The position numbers and the translations under genes are program-made. Below the pieces are notes generated by a model, which was given only the letters and a program-made list of their open reading frames with translations, did no database searches and had not been told where the DNA came from. 13,568 bases of DNA from JAZKFT01 sp043760535 (GTDB taxonomy: Bacteria > Bacteroidota > Bacteroidia > Chitinophagales > Chitinophagaceae). Location: assembly GCA_043760535.1 (NCBI GenBank), contig JAYUOV010000149.1, forward strand, positions 1 through 13,568, given 5' to 3'. Of this stretch, positions 7,245-13,534 are shown one piece after another; positions within the stretch are counted from its first letter, which is position 1; every line of letters begins with the position of its first letter.

Positions 7245-8507
7245 ATGATCGAATTAAAACGTGTAGTTGTAACCGGTATTGGTTCTCTTACTCCAATTGG
7301 TAACACCACCAACGAATATTGGAATGGTTTAATCAATGGTGTTAGCGGAGCTGCTGCTATTACATTATTTGATGCGTTTAAATTTAAAACAAGGTTTGCC
7401 TGTGAGGTAAAAAATTTCGATCCTGTACGGCTCCTTAATATTAAAGAAAAGGATGCCCGAAAGATGGATCGGTTTAGCCAGTTGGCCATGGTGGCAGGAG
7501 ACGAAGCCATTGCCGATGCAGGTATCAGCAAAGACAATATAGATGTAGACAGGGTTGGCGTAATTCTTGCCAGCGGCATTGGTGGTCTTATCACCTTTCA
7601 GCAGGAAGTGGAAGAATTTGCCAAAGGCGATGGCACTCCCCGTTTTAATCCTTTTTTTATCCCTAAAATGATATTGGATATTGCCGCAGGGCATATTTCC
7701 ATGCGTCATGGTTTTAGAGGGCCCAATTTTTCTGTAGTAAGTGCCTGTGCAAGCAGCACCAACGGATTATTGGTAGCCGCAGATAATATTCGCCTTGGCC
7801 GTGCCGATGTAATGGTTTGCGGTGGTAGCGAAGCAGTTATAAGCGAAGCTGGTGTGGGTGGTTTTAATGCCATGAAAGCACTCAGTGAACGCAATGACGA
7901 CCCCGCTTCTGCAAGCCGCCCTTACGATGCCACCCGTGACGGTTTTGTAATGGGAGAAGGTGCAGGCATTTTAGTGTTAGAAGAACTGGAACATGCCCTG
8001 GCCCGTGGTGCTAAAATTTATTGCGAATTTGCGGGTGGCGGTGCAAGTGCCGATGCTCACCATATTACAGCCCCGCATCCCGAAGGGTTAGGTGCAAAAA
8101 ATGTTATGATTGCCGCATTAAAAGATGCAGGCATGAATCCTTCTGAGATTGATTACATCAATACCCACGGTACATCTACGCCGCTTGGCGATGGTGCCGA
8201 AGTAAAAGCCATTACCGATGTTTTCGGCGAACATGCTTACAAACTCAACATCAGCAGTACCAAATCTATGACGGGCCACTGCCTTGGTGCAGCCGGCGTT
8301 ATAGAAGCGATTGCCTGTATTAAAGCAGTCATCCACGACATCGTTCCCCCAACGATTAATCACTTTACAGATGATCTTACCTTAGATCCGAAACTCAATT
8401 TCACCTTCCATACGGCACAAAAACGTACTGTAAATGCGGCCCTTAGCAACACATTTGGCTTTGGGGGGCATAATGCCTGTGTGATTGTGAAAAAGTTTAA
8501 AGGGTAA
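7245..8507 (+). CDS. fabF: Beta-ketoacyl-ACP synthase II
   Basis: A 420-residue thiolase-fold condensing enzyme that elongates acyl-ACP with malonyl-ACP in fatty acid synthesis. The catalytic Cys168 (SACASSTNG), His308 (NTHGTSTPLGD) and His345 (SMTGHCLGAAG) and the conserved Lys340 are all present, as is the Gly-rich end FGFGGHNA. I choose ATG 7245 (MIELKRVVVTGIG), since the family starts just before the first strand; a TTG at 7230 would add five residues and is less likely. It follows acpP by 34 bases and is surely in the same operon. FabF rather than FabB fits the length and the linkage. Confidence 0.96.
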   Translation: MIELKRVVVTGIGSLTPIGNTTNEYWNGLINGVSGAAAITLFDAFKFKTRFACEVKNFDPVRLLNIKEKDARKMDRFSQLAMVAGDEAIADAGISKDNIDVDRVGVILASGIGGLITFQQEVEEFAKGDGTPRFNPFFIPKMILDIAAGHISMRHGFRGPNFSVVSACASSTNGLLVAADNIRLGRADVMVCGGSEAVISEAGVGGFNAMKALSERNDDPASASRPYDATRDGFVMGEGAGILVLEELEHALARGAKIYCEFAGGGASADAHHITAPHPEGLGAKNVMIAALKDAGMNPSEIDYINTHGTSTPLGDGAEVKAITDVFGEHAYKLNISSTKSMTGHCLGAAGVIEAIACIKAVIHDIVPPTINHFTDDLTLDPKLNFTFHTAQKRTVNAALSNTFGFGGHNACVIVKKFKG

Positions 8508-8536
8508 ATAATGCTGGTTTTAAAGTTTTATATTTT

Positions 8537-8926
8537 TTACTTTTTGTTGATGATGTCCATTAACTTTTCTAGCTGAATGTCTTTTTTAGCCAATTGATTA
8601 TCTTTTGCTATCAATTGGGCATTTTTTGTGGCCAATTCTTCTTTTAAAGCTTGCACCAATTCTTTATTCTCAGCATACAGGTTTTCTGTGTAACCATGTT
8701 CCACTTTGTCGTTAAAAGTTTGGGTTAGTTTGCTTTTAGCAATCAGGGTATCAGGGTCTTCCCCCAATACATCAGCAATCCTGTTTATCCTGTCATAATG
8801 TATCAGGGGCGTTTTGCCAGTTTCAATCATACTAATGCTGCCAGGGGAGATATGTAAAGCAGCGGCAAAATCTTTTTGGCTCATTCCTTTTGCTTCCCGT
8901 AGTCTTTTTATCTTTTCACCTATCAA
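8537..8926 (-). CDS. XRE-family helix-turn-helix regulator with coiled-coil tail
   Basis: A 129-residue DNA-binding protein. Residues 4-62 form an HTH_3/XRE (Cro/C1-like) domain: IKRLREAKGMSQKDFAAALH, then a recognition helix SPGSISMIETGK. Residues about 84-127 are a long heptad-patterned helix (KEELATKNAQLIAKDNQLAK and on), likely a dimerisation coiled coil. The only suitable start is TTG at 8926-8924: a stop (TGA) lies two codons upstream, and the first ATG (Met15) would cut off the first HTH helix. It is transcribed away from the precursor-peptide cluster, with 186 bp between. It may regulate itself and possibly the cluster; this is inference. Its 3' end converges on fabF with a 29-bp gap and no clear terminator. 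Confidence 0.85.
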   Translation of the reverse strand: MIGEKIKRLREAKGMSQKDFAAALHISPGSISMIETGKTPLIHYDRINRIADVLGEDPDTLIAKSKLTQTFNDKVEHGYTENLYAENKELVQALKEELATKNAQLIAKDNQLAKKDIQLEKLMDIINKK

Positions 8927-8927
8927 A

Positions 8928-8978
8928 ATTCAATAATTTTGAATAAATGTAGTAAAACTGTTAGCAATTTCAATAATT
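8928..8978 (-). promoter_or_regulatory. Promoter and paired operator-like boxes of the XRE gene
   Basis: On the minus strand TACATTTA (8944-8951) resembles TAnnTTTG, with TTG (8971-8973) 19 bases upstream. The word TTCAATAATT occurs at 8929-8938 and again at 8969-8978, exactly 40 bp apart (about four helical turns). One copy overlaps the -33 box, the other the likely transcription start and the bases before the TTG start codon. The inner copy is part of a palindrome, ATTCAA-5-TTGAAT (8928-8944). This is a plausible autoregulatory operator arrangement. Confidence 0.5.
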
Positions 8979-8987
8979 ACGTTTTGC

Positions 8988-9020
8988 TACGCTGCATTTT
9001 GTGCAAATCTTTACGCTGCA
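8988..9020 (+). repeat. Direct repeat TACGCTGCA upstream of the peptide cluster
   Basis: TACGCTGCA occurs at 8988-8996 and 9012-9020, 24 bp apart, between the XRE gene and the first precursor. Both copies stand out as GC-richer words in AT-rich DNA. Short direct repeats at near two-turn spacing are typical of activator binding sites, so this may control the cluster. I see no good TAnnTTTG box for the cluster in this stretch. Confidence 0.4.
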
Positions 9021-9112
9021 ATTAATTACTGCACAGGGAGTAACGTTGTGTGCCCTCGCAACTGGCCGGTTGTGGAAAAGAAGAGCAGAAAAATAAACAA
9101 AAAAAAATTGTC

Positions 9113-9331
9113 ATGGTAAAACTAAAAAATGAAAACCTCTTGCAAATAGAGGGTGGTGGTTTTTGGAAATGCGCTTTTACAGTAGCTGGAGGTATGATTG
9201 GTGGAGCAGGTACTGGATTCACTATTGGTACTGGTTTCTTTCCAGGTGTAGGATCAGCCTTTGGAGCTGCCGTTGGCTTGTATTTAGGCGGAGTTGCTGC
9301 TGGACTTTCTTCTAGTGCCTGTATGGATTAA
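9113..9331 (+). CDS. Double-glycine precursor peptide A (class IIb-like bacteriocin candidate)
   Basis: A 72-residue precursor. Leader MVKLKNENLLQIEGG fits the double-glycine consensus LSxxELxxIxGG: Leu4 at -12, Leu9 at -7, Ile12 at -4, Gly14-Gly15 at -2/-1; the neighbouring C39 transporter should cut after Gly15. The 57-residue core is Gly-rich and hydrophobic with GxxxG steps (Gly26/30, Gly27/31), like two-peptide bacteriocins, and has exactly two Cys, Cys20 near its start and Cys70 in the ending SSACMD. I choose ATG 9113 because it puts the leader at the N-terminus; an upstream GTG at 9050 would add a non-leader-like segment. It is followed after 34 bp by a paralogous precursor. Other possibilities are a signalling peptide or a substrate of unknown modification. 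No immunity or toxic activity can be read from sequence. Confidence 0.8.
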   Translation: MVKLKNENLLQIEGGGFWKCAFTVAGGMIGGAGTGFTIGTGFFPGVGSAFGAAVGLYLGGVAAGLSSSACMD

Positions 9332-9365
9332 TTTCTGAATTTAATTAACATTAAAAACAAATTGT

Positions 9366-9581
9366 ATGCGTAAACTAAGTTTTGAAGCACAATCGATTGT
9401 CGTAGGTGGTACTGCTGATGCTGGTTGTCTAGGTGGTATTTTAGGAGGCATTGTTGCAGGTGCTGGTACTGGATTTCAAGCAGGAAAATATTTTGCATGG
9501 GTTGGAATTGGATGGGGTACTGCTATTGGAGCTGTTGGTGGCGGGCTAATAGGAGCATTCACTGGCGGATGTTTTGACTAA
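9366..9581 (+). CDS. Double-glycine precursor peptide B (class IIb-like bacteriocin candidate)
   Basis: A 71-residue precursor. Leader MRKLSFEAQSIVVGG keeps Leu4 (-12), Ser5 (-11), Val12 (-4) and Gly14-Gly15. The 56-residue core is again Gly-rich with GxxxG steps (Gly23/27, Gly24/28) and two Cys, Cys21 and Cys69, the latter in the ending TGGCFD. It aligns with peptide A through the shared GAGTGF word and through the C-x-D ending (CMD in A, CFD in B), with nearly the same Cys-Cys spacing (48 against 50). The pair therefore arose by duplication and may act together as a two-component membrane-active peptide. The charge is low, with one Lys and two Asp in the core, which is unusual for a pore-forming bacteriocin. 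Its start, ATG 9366, is clear. Confidence 0.8.
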   Translation: MRKLSFEAQSIVVGGTADAGCLGGILGGIVAGAGTGFQAGKYFAWVGIGWGTAIGAVGGGLIGAFTGGCFD

Positions 9582-9588
9582 ATATTTG

Positions 9589-9631
9589 TATAGAGGATGC
9601 AGTTTTTGCATCCTCTATAATTATTTTATTA
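9589..9631 (+). terminator. Perfect 13-bp hairpin between the precursor genes and the rest of the cluster
   Basis: TATAGAGGATGCA (9589-9601) pairs with TGCATCCTCTATA (9607-9619) around a GTTTT loop, and is followed by an AT-rich tail (AATTATTTTATT). It starts 7 bases after the stop of peptide B. The tail is not a pure T-run, so it could be a partial terminator (attenuator) or an mRNA-stabilising 3' end. Either would make precursors in excess over the membrane and export proteins. Confidence 0.65.
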
Positions 9632-9645
9632 AATTATATATTAAT

Positions 9646-9855
9646 ATGAAATCACTTATTTCTTTTGCTGGCTTTGGATTTTCACAACTATTACTATTTT
9701 TCTATACTATCAATGTAATGGTTGATACTCCTAAAGAATATGTTACCAAAAAGGTAATTTTATTACTAATTGCTTGTACGTGGTTTTTACTTTTTGGAAT
9801 TGCCATTTATAAAATTTATCGAATAAAAAATAATCAATCAGATAAAAATGAGTAG
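9646..9855 (+). CDS. Small two-TM membrane protein, possible immunity protein
   Basis: A 69-residue protein with two predicted membrane segments (about 5-26 and 39-60) and a charged C-terminal tail (RIKNNQSDKNE). I choose ATG 9646 because the open frame upstream of it (from 9574) overlaps the end of peptide B and crosses the hairpin. I recognise no family. Placed right after two precursor genes, and with the size usual for immunity proteins of class II bacteriocins, it is a candidate for self-protection; this is inference from position only. Its stop overlaps the next start by 8 bp (ATGAGTAG at 9848-9855), suggesting translational coupling. It is strongly AT-rich compared with the fabF region. 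Confidence 0.65.
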   Translation: MKSLISFAGFGFSQLLLFFYTINVMVDTPKEYVTKKVILLLIACTWFLLFGIAIYKIYRIKNNQSDKNE

Positions 9856-10471
9856 AAAGCTAATTTTTATTCTCCTAATAATTCTTATCCTTTTAAATCA
9901 ATCATTAATTTATATATTTAATGATATAGTTTTTACTGATTCTTTTTTTTACAACATCCTAGGGAATCAATTTGAAAGCAGCGAAATAGAAAATTTTTTA
10001 ACGACTAACAATAAAATTGAATCATTAAGTTATTTCTATATTCCCATACTAATAATACTTAGGTGTTTTTTTGTTTCTTTAGCTTTTTACGTTTATTCCA
10101 AATTAAATGAACAAGAAAAATTATTTTCATCATTTTTTGAAGTGGCTTTGACATCTGAAATTGTTTTCATTATTCAGGTTGTATCAAAATTGATTTATAT
10201 TATAATAGCTGGAAACACGATTGAAAATGCACAAACAATGGCAACTCTCCTATCATTAAACCATTTTTTGGAAGGAGTAAAAGTGCCTAAGTATTTGAGT
10301 TATTTATTTAGTTGTATTAATTTATACGACATCGCTTATTTATTAGCACTATCTATTAATTATGCAAGTATTTTAAAAATAAATTCAAAAAAATCATTTG
10401 AGATTGTTTGTTTGACATATCTGCCTCTTTTGTTTTTATGGATTGTTTTAATTACATTCCTAAGTATTTAA
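9848..10471 (+). CDS. Five-TM membrane protein of unknown function in the peptide cluster
   Basis: A 207-residue, very hydrophobic protein with about five predicted membrane helices (near 5-27, 63-82, 98-118, 150-175 and 184-206) and a soluble stretch at about 28-60. It is not a recognised transporter or protease: I see no CaaX-protease EExxxR or other catalytic motif. It overlaps the preceding small membrane gene by 8 bp and is followed after 4 bp by the thioredoxin-like gene, so it is part of the same operon. It could be an immunity protein or a helper in export. It is among the most AT-rich genes in the window, rich in Ile, Leu, Phe, Ser and Asn codons ending in A/T. Confidence 0.7.
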   Translation: MSRKLIFILLIILILLNQSLIYIFNDIVFTDSFFYNILGNQFESSEIENFLTTNNKIESLSYFYIPILIILRCFFVSLAFYVYSKLNEQEKLFSSFFEVALTSEIVFIIQVVSKLIYIIIAGNTIENAQTMATLLSLNHFLEGVKVPKYLSYLFSCINLYDIAYLLALSINYASILKINSKKSFEIVCLTYLPLLFLWIVLITFLSI

Positions 10472-10475
10472 TTTT

Positions 10476-10976
10476 ATGAAAAAAATACAATTTCTTTTCG
10501 TAACTATTTTCCTAGTTACGGTGTTCACAACTAGCCTTTTAATATTTTTAAAAAGCAAACAGAATACGGAAAAGGAGAATAACATAAAATCCATACCGGA
10601 ATTTACATTTCGTAATATCGATAGTACAGTTTTTTCAAAAAAAAACATTCTGAGAGGAAATACAATATTTTATTTTTATGATTCACAATGTTCAGAGTGT
10701 AAAAAATTAGCTAAAAAAATGGCTAACATTTCTTTAAGCCTTGAAAATTATGAAGTTCTATGGATTAGTCAAGAAAGTACGGATATTACTAAAAACTATG
10801 CTAAATCATTGAATGGCTATAAAGGGGTATTTCTTGTTGATAATCACAATATTTCTTTTGACACATTTGGAATTAATTCAGTCCCAACATTACTAATTTA
10901 TAAGAACAACATTTTCACATATAAAATCAGAGGGGATGCTAAAGAAAGTTTTTTAATGAAAAAAATAAATGAATAA
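10476..10976 (+). CDS. Membrane-anchored thioredoxin-like protein with CSEC motif
   Basis: A 166-residue protein. Residues about 4-25 form one N-terminal membrane segment (or uncleaved signal), so the rest faces the periplasm. A thioredoxin-like fold follows: strand NTIFYFYDSQ, redox motif Cys72-Ser-Glu-Cys75 at the start of a helix, and a cis-proline motif SVPT (Pro137) before the last strands. Thioredoxin-like proteins in this place often make, break or isomerise disulfides; accessory thioredoxin-like proteins are known in pediocin-type clusters (PedC). Since each precursor core here has two Cys, formation or correction of a single disulfide is a natural proposal, but is inference. It starts 4 bp after the five-TM gene and overlaps the transporter by 8 bp (ATGAATAA at 10969-10976). 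It is strongly AT-rich. Confidence 0.8.
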   Translation: MKKIQFLFVTIFLVTVFTTSLLIFLKSKQNTEKENNIKSIPEFTFRNIDSTVFSKKNILRGNTIFYFYDSQCSECKKLAKKMANISLSLENYEVLWISQESTDITKNYAKSLNGYKGVFLVDNHNISFDTFGINSVPTLLIYKNNIFTYKIRGDAKESFLMKKINE

Positions 10977-13137
10977 AATTCATAAAACATTTACCCTTCA
11001 ACAAGACCAAAGAGATTGTGGTGTGGCTTGCTTGTTAAGTACCGTTAAATTTTATGGAGGAAGCGTTTCCCTGGAAGATTTACGAAAACTAAGCGGCACA
11101 AACATAACCGGCACTACTTTGCTTGGTTTACTGCAGGCTGCTAAACAGTTGGGCTTTGATGCTGAAGGCTGCGAAGCTGACATCGTAACACTTCAAAACC
11201 ATGGTAGCCCCGTAATATTACATGTTTTAAAAAAGGGTATTTTACAACATTATGTTGTTTGTTATGGTATTATAGAAATTAAAAATGAAACCAAATTTAT
11301 CATTGGCGACCCTGCTGTTGGATTGGTTCATTTATCAATTTCCGAATTAGATACCATTTGGGTTAGCAAAGCTTGCTTAACGCTAACACCTAACAGTTCT
11401 TTTATTACTTCAAAACATAATAGCAACCGAAAGCGAAAATGGATTCTTGAACTAATAAGTGAGGACAAACCTGTTTTGGGAATCTCTATAACTATTGGCA
11501 TTGTAATAGCTGCGTTAGGCTTAATAATGGCTATCTTTTCTCAAAGGCTTATAGATGAAATAATACCAAAGCGAAACTTTACAAAATTATACCTTGGTAT
11601 TTTTTTAGTACTCATATTACTTTATGGAAAAGAAGGTCTTAACTATCTAAGGCAAATTCTTTTACTTAGGCAGGCCAAAGGGTTTAACTTAAGGGTGGTA
11701 GATTTTTTTTATACACACCTATTACAACTAGGCAAACCATTTTTCGATACGAGAAAAATTGGTGAACTTACTGCCCGGCTTAACGATACTGCCCGAATAC
11801 AGAAAGTAATCAATCAAATAGCAGGAAGTGTTGTAATTGATGCCCTGATAACTTTGGTTACTTTAAGTTTCCTTTTCGTTTATTCCTGGAAGGTGGCATT
11901 GGTTAGCATGGCAGTATTGCCAATATTTTTTTACATTATATATCGTTATAATAAAAGTATTATTAAGGGACAGCAAAACATTATGAACAGTTACGCTGCA
12001 AGTGAAGCTAATTTTATATCAACCTTGCAAGGTATTGAGCCTATTAAAAACCACAACAAACAGTTGTTGTTTTCTCAAGAAAATAAGAAAGTATATCAGC
12101 AATTTCAGCAACATATTTATTTGTTCGGCAATATCCAAATACGACTATCGCTTTTGGCAAATACCATTGGCATTTTATTTTTGTTATCAGTTTTACTATA
12201 CTCCACACTACAGGTATTTAACAGCCACATTAAAATAGGTGAGTTAATGGCCATATTTAGTATGTGCAGTAGTTTATTGCCGAGTGTAGCCAATCTTGCA
12301 CTTGTAGCCATACCCATTAACGAGGCCAGTATTGCATTTGACAGAATGTTTGAGTTTACAGGCATTACACCAGAAACAACCCAAGATGGTAAAACCCTAA
12401 CAAACTTTAAATCTCTACAAGCTCATAACCTATCCTTCCGTTTTCCCGGCCGGAAACAACTTTTTCAAAACGTATCGTTCAGTTTAAAAAAGGGTGAAAT
12501 AATAGCCATTATGGGCGAAAATGGTTGTGGCAAAAGCACTATTACACAAATACTGCAACAGCATTACCAACACGAAAATGGAAACATTACTGTAAATGAG
12601 CATGTGCCGTTATCGGAAGTATCTTTACAAAACTGGCGGCAGATAACGGCCATGGTGCCACAAAATATTCATATCTTCAACGGTACGGTTTTAGAGAATA
12701 TTGCTTTTGAAGATGCTGCAGCCAAACCACAGCAAGTGGCTCAGTTTTTAACGGCATTAGGCTTTGCTCCCTTTTTAGATGGGTTACCGCAATCCGTTAT
12801 GACCATTGTAGGCGAGGAGGGCATTAATCTTTCGGGTGGGCAAAAGCAAATAATAGCATTGGCAAGGGCACTTTACCACAGGCCACAACTGCTAATTTTA
12901 GATGAAGCCACTGCTGCCCTGGATAGAGAAACAGAACAGTTTGTATTGCAACTTTTAGCAAAGCTGAAACCACAAATGGGCATTATTTTTATTACCCACC
13001 GGCTGCATGTACTAAAATCTTTCTGCGACCGTATTTATATACTCGAAAACGGCACTATTGCAGCACAGGGAAACCACGATAAACTTTTGCAATCCTCAAA
13101 TTTGTATAGTAAGTATTGGGGAGATTTGGTTTCGTAG
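10969..13137 (+). CDS. C39-peptidase ABC transporter for double-glycine peptides
   Basis: A 722-residue exporter of the bacteriocin/SunT-ComA type: it removes double-glycine leaders and pumps the cores across the inner membrane. The N-terminal C39 domain (about 1-140) has Gln11 and Cys17 in QQDQRDCGVACL, His94 in LQHYVV and Asp114 in GDPA, so the protease looks active. The membrane domain (about 165-460) has six predicted helices. The ATPase domain (about 480-722) has Walker A GENGCGKST (516-524), signature LSGGQ (621-625), Walker B LILDEA with Asp645-Glu646 and the H-loop His677. It is the last gene of the cluster. The AT bias of the genes just before it is milder here, especially in the ATPase part. 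The natural substrates are peptides A and B. No HlyD-type partner adjoins it. Confidence 0.93.
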   Translation: MNKIHKTFTLQQDQRDCGVACLLSTVKFYGGSVSLEDLRKLSGTNITGTTLLGLLQAAKQLGFDAEGCEADIVTLQNHGSPVILHVLKKGILQHYVVCYGIIEIKNETKFIIGDPAVGLVHLSISELDTIWVSKACLTLTPNSSFITSKHNSNRKRKWILELISEDKPVLGISITIGIVIAALGLIMAIFSQRLIDEIIPKRNFTKLYLGIFLVLILLYGKEGLNYLRQILLLRQAKGFNLRVVDFFYTHLLQLGKPFFDTRKIGELTARLNDTARIQKVINQIAGSVVIDALITLVTLSFLFVYSWKVALVSMAVLPIFFYIIYRYNKSIIKGQQNIMNSYAASEANFISTLQGIEPIKNHNKQLLFSQENKKVYQQFQQHIYLFGNIQIRLSLLANTIGILFLLSVLLYSTLQVFNSHIKIGELMAIFSMCSSLLPSVANLALVAIPINEASIAFDRMFEFTGITPETTQDGKTLTNFKSLQAHNLSFRFPGRKQLFQNVSFSLKKGEIIAIMGENGCGKSTITQILQQHYQHENGNITVNEHVPLSEVSLQNWRQITAMVPQNIHIFNGTVLENIAFEDAAAKPQQVAQFLTALGFAPFLDGLPQSVMTIVGEEGINLSGGQKQIIALARALYHRPQLLILDEATAALDRETEQFVLQLLAKLKPQMGIIFITHRLHVLKSFCDRIYILENGTIAAQGNHDKLLQSSNLYSKYWGDLVS

Positions 13138-13208
13138 TTTTTTTTAGTACTATACCTTATAGAAACATAAGGACGTTTTGCAAAAAATATACTGGCGTTT
13201 AATACTAA

Positions 13209-13230
13209 TTGGACATGATTAATAGTCCAA
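13209..13230. repeat. Small inverted repeat
   Basis: TTGGAC (13209-13214) and GTCCAA (13225-13230) form a 6-bp stem with a 10-base loop, about 70 bases past the transporter stop and directly before the first REP-like module. It is not followed by T and is a poor terminator. It may be part of the repeat block. Confidence 0.35.
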
Positions 13231-13231
13231 C

Positions 13232-13325
13232 CTTTTAACCCTGAAAAGGGTTAAACAACAATAGCCACGGGTTGCACCCGTGGTTTAATTTACAATTACA
13301 AACATAACCCTGAAGGGGTTAAACT
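13232..13325 (+). repeat. REP-like composite module 1 (three hairpins)
   Basis: Three consecutive hairpins. The first is TTTAACCCT (13234-13242) with AGGGTTAAA (13247-13255), loop GAAA. The second is CCACGGGT (13265-13272) with ACCCGTGG (13276-13283), loop TGC. The third is TAACCC (13305-13310) with GGGTTA (13316-13321). GC-rich 6-9 bp palindromes in AT-rich intergenic DNA are typical of REP elements, which in Bacteroidota are often mobilised by RAYT (IS200-like) transposases encoded elsewhere; none is in this window. Confidence 0.7.
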
Positions 13326-13360
13326 AATGATTTACAGCATTTAACAGTCTGAATAATCAG

Positions 13361-13447
13361 CTCAACCCCTTTAGGGTTGTTTTGGCAAACTCACTTTTAC
13401 CACGGGTTGCACCCGCGGCTATTATTATTGAACCACTTCGTGGTTTG
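13361..13447 (-). repeat. REP-like composite module 2, inverted copy of module 1
   Basis: Read on the minus strand the order of hairpins is that of module 1. AACCAC/GTGGTT (13431-13436 with 13440-13445) comes first. Then comes CCACGGGT (13400-13407) with ACCCGCGG (13411-13418), which has one mismatch and is the same element as the middle hairpin of module 1. Last is CAACCC (13363-13368) with GGGTTG (13374-13379). The flank GGCTATTATTATTG beside the middle hairpin matches GGCTATTGTTG of module 1 in reverse. The two modules face each other like a REPIN (inverted REP doublet). Confidence 0.65.
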
Positions 13448-13486
13448 GACTAAATTGTAAATGCAATTGGTAATGACTATCCGCAA

Positions 13487-13532
13487 TTTGGTTTACACTA
13501 ATATATTTAGTATTTTCGTCTAAATATATTAG
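13487..13532 (+). promoter_or_regulatory. Promoter framed by a perfect 13-bp inverted repeat
   Basis: TTTG (13487-13490), a 20-base spacer and TATTTTCG (13511-13518, one mismatch to TAnnTTTG) make a good Bacteroidota promoter. The inverted repeat CTAATATATTTAG (13498-13510) and CTAAATATATTAG (13520-13532) encloses exactly the 9 bases that contain the -7 box. A dimeric repressor or activator binding these arms would control the promoter directly. The second arm ends 2 bases before the next ATG. Confidence 0.6.
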
Positions 13533-13534
13533 CC

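Noticed and set aside
9050..9112. N-terminal extension of peptide A from GTG 9050
   Set aside because: It would bury the double-glycine leader behind 21 residues without leader character. ATG 9113 gives a standard 15-residue leader.
9574..9645. Upstream start of the small two-TM protein overlapping the end of peptide B
   Set aside because: That stretch crosses the perfect hairpin and encodes a non-hydrophobic Cys/Tyr-rich segment. ATG 9646 is the natural start.
13155..13172. CCTTAT/ATAAGG hairpin as terminator of the exporter gene
   Set aside because: A 6-bp A/T-rich stem followed by ACGTTTTGC lacks a proper T-run. At best it is a weak terminator.
13232..13447. CRISPR array at the right end
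   Set aside because: The repeats are short, palindromic, of varying sequence and partly inverted, without constant repeat-spacer periodicity or cas genes. REP-like elements fit better.
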